The notes under the pieces: generated by a model
Told to the model about the DNA's origin: nothing
Databases searched by the model: none
The model's input: the letters and a program-made list of their open reading frames with translations, nothing else
In this document: positions 9,435 through 19,400 of the stretch, piece by piece
Layout: every line of letters begins with the position of its first letter
Position numbering within the stretch: the first letter of the stretch is position 1
IMG/VR virus record: IMGVR_UViG_3300042382_000102
Coordinates: 1-64,000 of that record
Source: a virus
Length of the DNA: 64,000 nucleotides
Strand: one strand, 5' to 3'
Program-made: the position numbers and the translations under genes

Positions 9435-9772
9435 TTTAATAGCACCAATATTTTAGTTGGCTTCTTTTCAAAACCATGTGTTGCAAGAGTAGGAGAAAAA
9501 TCTGGATTGGCTGACCAATAACTAATCTGAGGATAATCACCTATTGGCGCATATCCTTGATAGGGATCATGAACTCTATATAGGTAATCTCCAGATACCA
9601 AGGGTATAACTGTAAGTCTACGGCCTGTTTGGGTTGTATATCTAATTACAGTTGGGGATCCAGAAGTAGCCGTTGTAGATAAGTCTAGTATACCAAGAGG
9701 TATTCCCCCATAGCTACTAGAATCAAATTCTAATCCACCTGAATCATTATATGTTTGCATACCATATGCCAT
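9431..9772 (-). CDS. Small tail-associated protein sharing the NDS N-terminal motif
   Basis: A 113-residue, glycine- and tyrosine-rich protein. Its first 17 residues (MAYGMQTYNDSGGLEFD) resemble the N-terminus of the next gene, the giant Calx-beta protein, suggesting a common docking module for the tail tip. The rest (RLTVIPLVSGDYLYRVHDP, then WSANPDFSPTL) is unrecognised. The stop overlaps the start of the giant gene (ATGA), indicating coupled translation. Probably a tail-tip accessory protein; evidence is position plus the shared N-terminus. Confidence 0.65.
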   Translation of the reverse strand: MAYGMQTYNDSGGLEFDSSSYGGIPLGILDLSTTATSGSPTVIRYTTQTGRRLTVIPLVSGDYLYRVHDPYQGYAPIGDYPQISYWSANPDFSPTLATHGFEKKPTKILVLLK

Positions 9773-9788
9773 ACTTTTCTCCTAAATT

Positions 9789-12700
9789 TTATATTGCTAA
9801 GTTACCTATAACAACTCTTTTCTGATTATCAGAACCATAGACTATTAATTGACTATCTGTTAGTAGTATTCTGTTAGCACCTGTTGTATTACCAATGGCT
9901 AAAGCGGAAGTAGAAAGAGTACCAGTAATAACTGCACTACCATCTACATACAGGGTCACTAGACCCCAACTAGATCCATTGTATAAATATGTCTTAGACC
10001 ACTTGGTAGCACTAGTATTATTAAACAAAGTAACTCTATCCCCAGATCTTGCTGTATTGTCAGGAGAAATATAGGCATTGTTTAATGCTGCCTGACATGC
10101 AGTTGGAATATCGGTTGCACCTTCTGAGGTTGTAACAGCCCAAGTCAATATAGCAATACCCCTTACTCCAGGAATGCCTGGGAGTCCCTTATCACCTTTT
10201 ACAGTTTGTAAAAAGAGTAAACTTTGAGTATCAACTACTGAATTACTTCCAGCTAGATATAATACACCTCTAACAAACTTTGTAGTCAAAGGTACACTAG
10301 AGCTATCAACTGTTATTGTTTTAGAAGTAGTGTTATCACTTGCAGAACCAATTGTTGTCCATGTAGTTCCATCTGCACTTCTTTGAATTTCAATTTTACC
10401 AGGATACGCAGAATAAGGATTATTACCAGACTTTACTTGAGCATCAAATGTTAAAGTAGTGGGTGCATAGGTTAATAATACGCTATCATAAACTAAACTA
10501 GTAACGTTAGGTGAAATCTTATAAATAGAGCTAGACTTCATTTTAGTTAATGAAAATATTTTCCTAGCTACAATTTCAGTACCTACTTTTGCAATATAGG
10601 TTACCGTTGCTATATTAACGGTAGGTGAAGGATCAACACCAGTTGTTATTTGATAAATACCAAGACTATTAATTGTACCTACAGGTGGAGTAATAAAGCC
10701 AGTACTGCTCTCATACTCATAAGTAACTCCAGCTGCAATTTCAGCTCCTTTATAAACTGTAAATTGTCCTGTAGCTCCCTCATAGCTAGTTACTGCACCA
10801 GTTTCATTTGAAGGAAGACCTTGACTATCATTGCTAATAGAACCACTATAAGGGCTAGTACCATCTTTACCATCAATACTTTTATTAACAATTAACTCTT
10901 TCCTACCGACTACAGTAGTGCCAATCTTAGCAATAAAAGTTGCTTTGCCTATATCACTAGATATTGCACTTACAGTAACAAGACCTGTTGTTTCATTAAT
11001 TGAAGCAGTAAGATTTGTTGGTGTAATTTCAGGATCTAAATAAAAAGTTAATCCAGAAGTAATATAAGATGCACCTCTTGCAACTTGCATAGTAGTATAG
11101 AATGGTAACTGGTTATTAGGTGATAAAACCCCAGCGGCTGTATATCGAAGAGTTTTATTTTCATTAGTAAGTGTAGCATTATAACTATCATCACCATCTT
11201 TAACAGAGAATATAGTTACTTGATCATAAACATTTACAGTTGGATCAGTAGATGAGGTTACTATAACTTTTACTAATTTTGGTTGACCAATATACTTAGG
11301 TACTGAATATGTAGCTACAGTCCCTGAAGGAACAACCTCAACAGTATCTACAAACCAAGTATATCTTGGATTTTCAATACCTTCTGCAGATGCAGTGAAT
11401 TCGATAGTTGCAGGAAATACATCAGCTAATGAAGTCGTATTCTTAGGCTGAATAAATGCAATACCATTGGAAGTAAGATTTACTACTGGGGCATCTAAAC
11501 CATCAGCACCATCTGCTGCTTTATTAATTACAATTTTCTTCTCATGTATAGAACCATCAGACGTTACTGTAGCTCTAATTATTGCAGAGCCAACACGAGA
11601 AATAAGAGGTCCTGTAAATTGACTTACAGTTACTATTCCTGTACTTGCATTAACTGAAACATTTAAATTAACTGGTGTTCCAACAACTGAGAAAGATACT
11701 GTATTTGTATTTGCTGGAGTTGTAATAGTATTAGCAATATTTGAAGTACCACGGAATAATAACGGAGTCATTATTAATGGTAAAAAGTCAGGAAGGATAT
11801 TTCCATCTGGATCAGTACCAATAGTTCTATTAGCATCTACATAATCAAAGTTATAAGCATTACTACCATCTTTTACACTATACATTGTAATGCTATCAAA
11901 ACGTCTAATATTAGTATCCGTTGATTCGTATACTTCTACACTAATATTTCTAGTCTGACCACTTGGAAAAGCAAGAAGGTTAATCATACTAGTGGTATTA
12001 GATACCCCAGGATTAACCCCATCTATATCCCATACATAACGAGGATCATCAAATGCTTCTTCTCTTGCATAAATATTAATTGAAGCGTAATCAGGATTAT
12101 TTGAATTAGAAGGATAAACAAAAGCTAATCTATCAGGGTCTAATGTAACAATTCTAGTAGCTGCAGCAGTTGATTTAGCTATTCTTAATGTAATACTTAA
12201 TGTTAAACTTGCGGCTGTAATAGTAGCATCAATATCTACTCTAGCATAGGGATCATCAACCGCAGTAATTGTGAAAACACCATTTGTAGTTGTGTTACTT
12301 TGTAATGTACAACCAACTGGATTTAATGTATATACTATACCAGTTGTTACAGGTGTGGCCCCTTTATAAACATCAATAGTTATAGCTTGTGGTAATTGAC
12401 CTGCCTCTGGAACTCCATCTGAATTACAAGTTAAATTTAAAGATGCTTCAGATAAACCGATAGCATAAGAATCAGAACCAGCATTAATAAAATATACTGT
12501 TTCAAAATCCTCTAGAAAAGTTGTACTTGTACCTTCGGTTACCCTAACTTTAATATCTTTAGTTGGTACATCAATAAAGCTTGGTAAGCTAAATGTAGCT
12601 GATGTTTGTCCAGCTTGTAAAACTTCGTTAATATACCATTTATAGTTAGGTGCATCAAAACCAGTTACATTAACTGAAAATAAGATTGCTGTTGGAGCGA

Positions 12701-15209
12701 TAACACTACTATTAGCTTGTTTTACGAATGCTCTACCACTACCTTTTAATTTAACAGATTTGCCTGAGAATGCAGTAGCAAATATTGGAGATACAACCCC
12801 AGTTACAGCAATATCTGATAATTTACCACCCTTACTTAATGCTCTTACACCAAAAATTGTTTGGTCTAAGGTTAATGGAGGTAATATGTATTGAGTGTCT
12901 GTTGTACGACCTAGTTCAGTCCAAATTACTTCTCCATTGCCTGTTACATTACCAGGAAAATGATAGTATGTTATATAGCAATCTAGTTTAGATGTATCTG
13001 GAATACCAGTCCATTCTAACCTCCCTGATGAGTTTAGAATTTGAGCTGTTTCAGCTATGTATAGTAAATTAGATGGAGTTCCAAAATCAAAGGAATAAAC
13101 ATTAAGAGCTTTAATGTATTCATTATCATCTACATTCCATGCTAACTGAGTGTAATCAAACCTAGTAGCATTTATTTCACACACAGCCTCATCTGTAATT
13201 TTTACTTCATTAATTCTTAAATAAAGATCTGTATCAACACCTAGTTTAAGTGTTTGACTAGATAACTTAATAAAATCACCTGGCTCTAAGAACTTATCTT
13301 TAATTACATATTTAAACTTAATACCAAAGGCTGTCCTACTTGTTCTAACAAGTTCTTCTGCTTTTGCTAATGCATGGTAATAGTCTGTAATACCATCAGC
13401 AAAAATATCAGTTTCTAAATCTAAATCATTATCTTCTAATTTCATAGCAGTATAAACTGCATTACTATTATTAATAGATATTAGACTAGTATAGTTATCA
13501 GATCTTGTGGTCCAATAAATAAATGAACCTTTTGATAATTTTCCAGCAATACCTTTACCTGTACCACCTGAGTCCTGGGCTGTTAATCTAATTCTGTATT
13601 CAGTATCTTTAGTTAGAGTCACTGTACCTGTAGTAGTAGCTTGCCAGTCAGTAGCCGCTCCTGAATATAACACTGTACCTGTAGTAGTAGTTATGGAAGC
13701 TGTTGCAGAGTTATCACCAGTGAATTCAAAAGTATATGCACCTGTTTCTTTTACAAAGAATTTCCATGTTTGATCAAAAGAAGAACCACTGCCCGACCAT
13801 ACAGAGTATTTCTTAAGCAGAACACCACCTACACTATCATTCCAAGCATCATCTACTGATTGTGGGTATTTAAATCCACCTACTCCTCTTAGAGAAACAC
13901 CTGTTTCTTTAGGAGGCCATGATACTGTGTCTTCTTTAAAGTTTTCAGATTCATTATGGAATCTTACTGTACAATGATTTAATCTCTCGCTTGAAGTAGG
14001 CCAGTTAATACTTACATTATCATCAATAATTAAATCATCATCTGTAAGTGTATTTGCAAGTACAATATTAGAATTAGTTGTTGGGTATTGTATGCTTAGT
14101 TTATATTTACCGCCAGACCAAATAAGTCTTGCATCACCCATTGTTGAGAGAATAGATTCAACATTTTCTCTTAGTGGTTTTTGGGTATCAATAATCGCAT
14201 TACATTCGTAGAGTCTAATAGTTCTAGTATTACTAGTTGTAACTCCCTCAGCACCTAATGTTCCTGTTGTAGGCTTATAAATTTTTCCGCCTATAGATGC
14301 ATTAGATAATACTGTAGTATCACAAACTAATTTAGCATTATAAAATGATTCTAAATCAATTAAGCTATTATCTAAACCTTTTCCAGATGTATCATCTAAC
14401 AAATAGTCTAGTAAACATAATGCAGGATTATTAGAATATGCTCTAGTGCTAGAAATAGCATAAGTATAATTACCTACAGAACCTGATCTAGTAATATCTT
14501 TAACCTTTTTACCTTCAATAAAGAATTGAACAGTAGGTACACCATTTAAGGCGGGATCATCTCTATCTAGTTTAATACAGACAGAAGCGTAAGCTAATCC
14601 TACTTGATCTTTGATCTGAGTAAAAATAGCATTAACTCGTTCTGGATTATTTGCAGTCATAACTGCATCTGCTATTGGTGTATCTCCATAATGCAAATCA
14701 ATACGTAAACCTGATTTTACTGAACTAGATGTTGTATAAGTGTATGGTACATTTTCACCATCCCCTGCACTTGTAGTTATTGTTTGAGTAGTGGATAGGT
14801 CTGGATCATCTAAATACCTAGACTCTTCTAATACTACATCGTATACTCTATTAATTGGACCCTGACACATTGCTTGTTGGAAAAATAGAAATTCATTAGA
14901 TCTACCTTCTACATTAGTATCAAATCCTGAACTTAGAAATACTTTATCAGAATTAGGAGTAGCCATTACAAAATTGTTAGACGTGTTATGATAAGACCTA
15001 ACACCACCAATTTTTGCTCTACCATATACTATTGGTAAAGTTACACCTTCACCTTCTACAACTAATTCATAACCTTTACGAGCTTCAGCAGCAGCTTGTG
15101 CTTGCTTTCTCATTTTTCTAGCTTGTGTAACTTGATATGCAATAGATGCTAAGGTAATCCAAGTACTAACTGTAAGTCCTAAATAGGTTGCTGCTAATAT
15201 TGCTGCCAT
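9789..15209 (-). CDS. Tail tip / central fibre protein (lambda gpJ type)
   Basis: The best start is the ATG overlapping the upstream stop as TAATG, with GGGGGAAG as ribosome binding site, giving 1806 residues. An N-terminal hydrophobic helix is followed by a KMRKQAQAAAEARKGYELVVEGEGVTLPIVYGRAKIGG region, the hallmark of gpJ-like tip proteins that close the end of the tail and contact the receptor. The middle third is the tip scaffold. About residues 850-1650 contain at least three related Ig-like modules marked by KDG(S/D)xxYN or AGSDSYA and a following VYKGA/VARGA motif. The end (VDGSAVITGTLSTSALAIG) is the classic gpJ C-terminal domain. Gene order after the two small distal tail genes agrees. 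Confidence 0.85.
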   Translation of the reverse strand: MAAILAATYLGLTVSTWITLASIAYQVTQARKMRKQAQAAAEARKGYELVVEGEGVTLPIVYGRAKIGGVRSYHNTSNNFVMATPNSDKVFLSSGFDTNVEGRSNEFLFFQQAMCQGPINRVYDVVLEESRYLDDPDLSTTQTITTSAGDGENVPYTYTTSSSVKSGLRIDLHYGDTPIADAVMTANNPERVNAIFTQIKDQVGLAYASVCIKLDRDDPALNGVPTVQFFIEGKKVKDITRSGSVGNYTYAISSTRAYSNNPALCLLDYLLDDTSGKGLDNSLIDLESFYNAKLVCDTTVLSNASIGGKIYKPTTGTLGAEGVTTSNTRTIRLYECNAIIDTQKPLRENVESILSTMGDARLIWSGGKYKLSIQYPTTNSNIVLANTLTDDDLIIDDNVSINWPTSSERLNHCTVRFHNESENFKEDTVSWPPKETGVSLRGVGGFKYPQSVDDAWNDSVGGVLLKKYSVWSGSGSSFDQTWKFFVKETGAYTFEFTGDNSATASITTTTGTVLYSGAATDWQATTTGTVTLTKDTEYRIRLTAQDSGGTGKGIAGKLSKGSFIYWTTRSDNYTSLISINNSNAVYTAMKLEDNDLDLETDIFADGITDYYHALAKAEELVRTSRTAFGIKFKYVIKDKFLEPGDFIKLSSQTLKLGVDTDLYLRINEVKITDEAVCEINATRFDYTQLAWNVDDNEYIKALNVYSFDFGTPSNLLYIAETAQILNSSGRLEWTGIPDTSKLDCYITYYHFPGNVTGNGEVIWTELGRTTDTQYILPPLTLDQTIFGVRALSKGGKLSDIAVTGVVSPIFATAFSGKSVKLKGSGRAFVKQANSSVIAPTAILFSVNVTGFDAPNYKWYINEVLQAGQTSATFSLPSFIDVPTKDIKVRVTEGTSTTFLEDFETVYFINAGSDSYAIGLSEASLNLTCNSDGVPEAGQLPQAITIDVYKGATPVTTGIVYTLNPVGCTLQSNTTTNGVFTITAVDDPYARVDIDATITAASLTLSITLRIAKSTAAATRIVTLDPDRLAFVYPSNSNNPDYASINIYAREEAFDDPRYVWDIDGVNPGVSNTTSMINLLAFPSGQTRNISVEVYESTDTNIRRFDSITMYSVKDGSNAYNFDYVDANRTIGTDPDGNILPDFLPLIMTPLLFRGTSNIANTITTPANTNTVSFSVVGTPVNLNVSVNASTGIVTVSQFTGPLISRVGSAIIRATVTSDGSIHEKKIVINKAADGADGLDAPVVNLTSNGIAFIQPKNTTSLADVFPATIEFTASAEGIENPRYTWFVDTVEVVPSGTVATYSVPKYIGQPKLVKVIVTSSTDPTVNVYDQVTIFSVKDGDDSYNATLTNENKTLRYTAAGVLSPNNQLPFYTTMQVARGASYITSGLTFYLDPEITPTNLTASINETTGLVTVSAISSDIGKATFIAKIGTTVVGRKELIVNKSIDGKDGTSPYSGSISNDSQGLPSNETGAVTSYEGATGQFTVYKGAEIAAGVTYEYESSTGFITPPVGTINSLGIYQITTGVDPSPTVNIATVTYIAKVGTEIVARKIFSLTKMKSSSIYKISPNVTSLVYDSVLLTYAPTTLTFDAQVKSGNNPYSAYPGKIEIQRSADGTTWTTIGSASDNTTSKTITVDSSSVPLTTKFVRGVLYLAGSNSVVDTQSLLFLQTVKGDKGLPGIPGVRGIAILTWAVTTSEGATDIPTACQAALNNAYISPDNTARSGDRVTLFNNTSATKWSKTYLYNGSSWGLVTLYVDGSAVITGTLSTSALAIGNTTGANRILLTDSQLIVYGSDNQKRVVIGNLAI

Positions 15210-15805
15210 TATTTCTTCCCCCATTTAAGTTGTAATACTCCAGAACCTTCGTATATTTGATCAAAAGAAGTGTCTGAAGAATCTCTGCCAAAAGTAGCAT
15301 CTTTAGTAGTATAAAAAGCTTTTGTTAGATCAAGATCATTCATTGGACTTGAGCAATTAACATTTAATAATACTTCACCTGTAGTTCCAGTGTTAATACT
15401 ATATTCTGTACTATCTATTTTTCCACGATATATTGTTAATAGATTAGCAATATCTAACTCTGGTAACTTAGTAGTTTGATTTACAAACCCTAGTTTAACA
15501 TCTACAAGTTTACCAATTAAACCTGAATCTACACTTGCACCAAATACAAAGGTAGGATCAGCAAAACTTATTTTAAATAATTCTCTATCTACAGTAGATG
15601 ATAATCTTGGAGTATCGATTTGTACTAGTTTGCCATCATTATAATATGTAGTAACTGGTACAGAATTATTTGTTATAACTACATCCCTATAATATGTAGT
15701 TGATCTGTATGTTGTACCTGAAGATACATATACTTCAACTAAATAGAATGCCTCAATAGTTGGTTGAGACAGTATATTTCTAACTGTTGTACTAAATTGA
15801 ATCAT
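15209..15805 (-). CDS. Distal tail / tip-complex protein, 198 aa
   Basis: A 198-residue beta-rich protein (MIQFSTTVRNILSQPTIEAFYLVEVYV...) in the position of lambda gpL or the DUF2163-like proteins of gene-transfer-agent tails, between the distal tail protein and the gpJ-like tip. Internal features include RLSSTVDRELFKISFADPTFVFGASVDSGLIGKLVDVKLGF, typical of hub proteins that describe strand-rich domains. The stop forms a TAATG junction with the tip gene and the start overlaps the previous stop. It lacks the Cys cluster of iron-sulfur gpL proteins. Role inferred from order and fold appearance. Confidence 0.65.
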   Translation of the reverse strand: MIQFSTTVRNILSQPTIEAFYLVEVYVSSGTTYRSTTYYRDVVITNNSVPVTTYYNDGKLVQIDTPRLSSTVDRELFKISFADPTFVFGASVDSGLIGKLVDVKLGFVNQTTKLPELDIANLLTIYRGKIDSTEYSINTGTTGEVLLNVNCSSPMNDLDLTKAFYTTKDATFGRDSSDTSFDQIYEGSGVLQLKWGKK

Positions 15806-16401
15806 AACTTCTCCAATAACCTTATCTGTCCAGTATCCATCATGATACCATCACTATAAACCATACCCGATACCACATCAGTATCATACAGGCATTGCAT
15901 TTGAACATCATCTCTATATGTCATTGTACCAGTTGCAGCAGCAACTAATGTAGGGAAAATACTAATCGTACTTGGTGTACCAGTAGTAAATGTAACATTT
16001 GTTGTTGTCATATAAACCTTAGAATGATTTGAAAACTTTATAAAAGTACCCTTTGGAATTAAACCAGATAAACCAGATATACTTACTTGTCCAGAACCAA
16101 TAGTTCCAGTTGCCGTGGCAGTTCCGTTAGCTGTTCTAGCTTTAATTACTCCATAGTTTTGAGGTACAATAATTGTAACTGCTTCAGAATACCCTTTAGT
16201 CACTAAATTAACCATTATGTCTTGGGCATTATCCGTATGAGGCTCAAGGCCAGCGTCGATTTCCCAACGTTGAGCACTCCTACGGCTAATAAACCTTTTT
16301 AGTGATAGGGTATCTGAAACGAAGACTGGTTGATTACTTCTTACAGTCAACGGTGCTGTAAAACGAGCAATCACCTCTCCATTTTCATAGATACCATACA
16401 T
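15802..16401 (-). CDS. Distal tail protein candidate, 199 aa
   Basis: The first gene after the tape measure. It begins MYGIYENGEVIARFTAPLTVRSNQPVFVSDTLSLKRFI, then RSAQRWEIDAGLEPHTDNAQDIMVNLVTKGY, a pattern seen in lambda gpM/distal tail-type proteins that cap the tail tube and connect it to the tip. A Gly/Thr-rich beta segment (TANGTATATGTIGSGQVSISGLSG, about residues 90-113) fills the middle. It overlaps the downstream gene by four bases. The assignment rests mainly on synteny (tape measure, distal tail, hub, tip). Confidence 0.65.
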   Translation of the reverse strand: MYGIYENGEVIARFTAPLTVRSNQPVFVSDTLSLKRFISRRSAQRWEIDAGLEPHTDNAQDIMVNLVTKGYSEAVTIIVPQNYGVIKARTANGTATATGTIGSGQVSISGLSGLIPKGTFIKFSNHSKVYMTTTNVTFTTGTPSTISIFPTLVAAATGTMTYRDDVQMQCLYDTDVVSGMVYSDGIMMDTGQIRLLEKL

Positions 16402-16405
16402 AATA

Positions 16406-19400
16406 TTACCTTAAACCTTTCTCTCTATTGTGGGAGTTAACCCCCTCAGCAATAGATGGGAGCATTCTATAAATTTCCGATTTTGTCTGACGACTAATAT
16501 CGCCAGTGATATTTAAATTAACTACTTGTTGACCTTGATTAGACATAGCAGAGGCTACTCTAGCTTGTTGTGCTTCGTTTAGAATTACTTCACCTGCGTG
16601 AGCAAGAACTGGTGTAGCGGTACCTGAAGAACCAGGAATAACACCACCTGAAGCAAATCCAGGTAAGAAGCTAAAGAATGAACTAAAACCTGAAAGTCCT
16701 TTAGTAAAGAAGTCTCCAATACCACTTCCAAATCCTTTTAGTTTATCAAACATGCCTGTAATACCTCCAGTGCCACCTAATAAATCTTGAGCACCTGCAA
16801 CTATTGAAACATACATTGGTTTTAGAGGAGATTCTCCTACAGTGCCAAATAGATCTACGCCTAGAGATTCACCTAATGATTTACTAATATCTTTAAATAA
16901 AAAGTCATTTAATTGACCAGCAAAAGCATCAGTAACAGTACTAGTAGCAGCATTTAAGAAAGTTTTGCCCCTATCTTTTTCACCAGTAATAGTATTTTTA
17001 ATTAGGTCTTTACTTGAACCAAGCAATGAAGAACCAATTTGTTTCTTACGATCTTCTTGATCACTAATACCTTGAACGATAGCAAGCTCTTTTTCTAGTA
17101 CAGCTAATCTCTCTTTATCTAGAGTATTTCCTTGTAGTTTTAAATTGTTTATTTCTTTATTAATATCAGCTATTTTTGTACTTGCAGCTTGAGCTAAACC
17201 AAATTCTTTAGGGTCTAATTTTCTTAATAAATCAGTAGGTAGTCCAGTATTAGCACTTATTTGAGAAAATAATTCACCAAATGTTGTTGGTTTAGCTTTA
17301 AATTCATCTAGGCTATTTGTAATTGCCTTGATGCTATCTTTAGCTTGATTAATTCTCTTTAGACTTTCTTCTGAAAGTGGATCAGCGCCTTTTTCAAGAT
17401 CAGCTAATTTCTTTTGCTCTGTACCTAAATCAATTAATAGTTGTTTTACTGTAGTAGCATCTTTTCCAAAACCAGCAATATCAACAATTTTAAAGTCATA
17501 CTTAGCCTTCTTAAGAATATTAGGTATCTCACCATTTACAAGTATATCAAATCTGTCTTTTACTTCTTCAACAGCTTTAAAATTTTCCTGTAATGCTGCT
17601 CTATCTAAAATCTTAAACGTATCACCCTCAGTAACTATTAGTTTCTTACGAGCATCATCTAGGTTATTAAGTTGTGTCCTAATAGCTTCAAACTTACCCG
17701 TGTCAGCATCTGTAAATCCTTGGAAGAATTCTTGACCAACAGTAACACCTGTACGACTAGCTAACGATTCTATTTTAGTAACTATATTACGATCTAACGC
17801 AGAATCTCTTTGTTTGTTTAATTCCTTAATTTGTCTATCAAATTCAGCAATCATTCCAACATCAAGGGTTGTTAAACCATTAGGATCATTTCTTCTAGTT
17901 AGTAGAAATTTATCTTTTTGATCTTGTAAAGTTCTTATCTGAGTAGTAAAGCCTTGTGCATCAAGAATATCTTTTGTAGCTAATCCAGAGGTAAATAGTT
18001 CATTAATGTCAATCTTTGATCCACTTTTAGAGATACTATCAGCAAATATTTCAAGAACATTCTTACCTTTGTCTCTCATAATACTAGCATACTCTGCTTC
18101 AGTACCTACAATTCTATCAGAAATTTCTTTAGCTCTTTTAGGATCACTTGGTAAACCTGTTATATTAGCCGATAAGCTCTTAAGTAAATTTTTGTCGTTA
18201 AAGCTTTGGACTAATAACTCAGACGCACGTTTAGACTCTGCTGGAGATAACATCAAAGACTTCATTAGATCAGCAGAAAGGTTTGTTTTACCAATTTGGA
18301 AACTAAAGTTTTCTGTAAAGTCTCTAACCTGAAATTCTTCTTGAATTATCTTCTTAGCTGCGATAGCTTGACGAGCAATAGCCGCCTTATAATTTGGTGG
18401 TAATCTTGGATCAGCACTTATAGCATCTGCCTTTTCAAGTTGTTCTCTAAACTTCTCTAGTCTGGCAGTACCTCTTGCCCCAAAAGCATCAATAAGCTCT
18501 CTGTTTAAGTTTACACCCAAACCTGATAAAGATTTAGATAAACCTTCATTTCCAGTTAGTCTTTCAATTTCTTTATTAAAATCTCTAAGTGCATCTCTAC
18601 CCATTAAAAAGGCTTTAGCTAATTTTTCAGCATCAGTTCCTGCTTCTGCCTCGGCTACTTTTGCTTCTTGTAATCTCTTTGTATATACAAATAAAGCGTC
18701 TTGTAATACTTTAGCATTATCAGCTCCTGCAAATTTGAAGAAGTCAGGTACACTAATATTTGTACCAGCTATTTTAAATAAGTTTTCAAGTTTCTTTTTA
18801 AGAGACCCTGCAGCTTTAGATTGTTCTAACTCAAAGTTTAGATTTTCAACCTTAGCATCAATCTGAACTTGAATAGCTAATGCTTCATCACTACCTTTAG
18901 CTTTTTCGCTTAATTGTTTAAATAATGCTTCTAACTCATTTGTAAGTGCATTGACTTGAGCAGGATTATCAAAACCAAATAAATCTTTTAACTCTACCTT
19001 AATACCTGCGCCTACTTGGAATTTCTCTAATCCAGCTAATGCTTTCTGTGCATCACCTAATGATGTTTTATATTTGTCAACAGCGGCACGTTCTTCAGCC
19101 AGTTTCTTAAACTCAGTACTTAATTTATTAACTTGTTTTCGAGCAAGCTCTAGTTCTAACTCTGATCTTTTAAATCCACCAAATAGTCTTGAGAATATTC
19201 CACTAAATCCAGTTAGATTACCAATAGCATTATTAAGTCTATTAAATGCCATTACTGACATTTGTATTTCTTCTGGCTTTAGATATTTGTCAATCTCTTT
19301 AAATACATCTACATTAGAAGAAAGTTCTTTGTTTACGTCTCTAGCACGAGAATCATTAAACTTACTAAACTTATCAATTATCTTTTCAAAAGGTAATACA

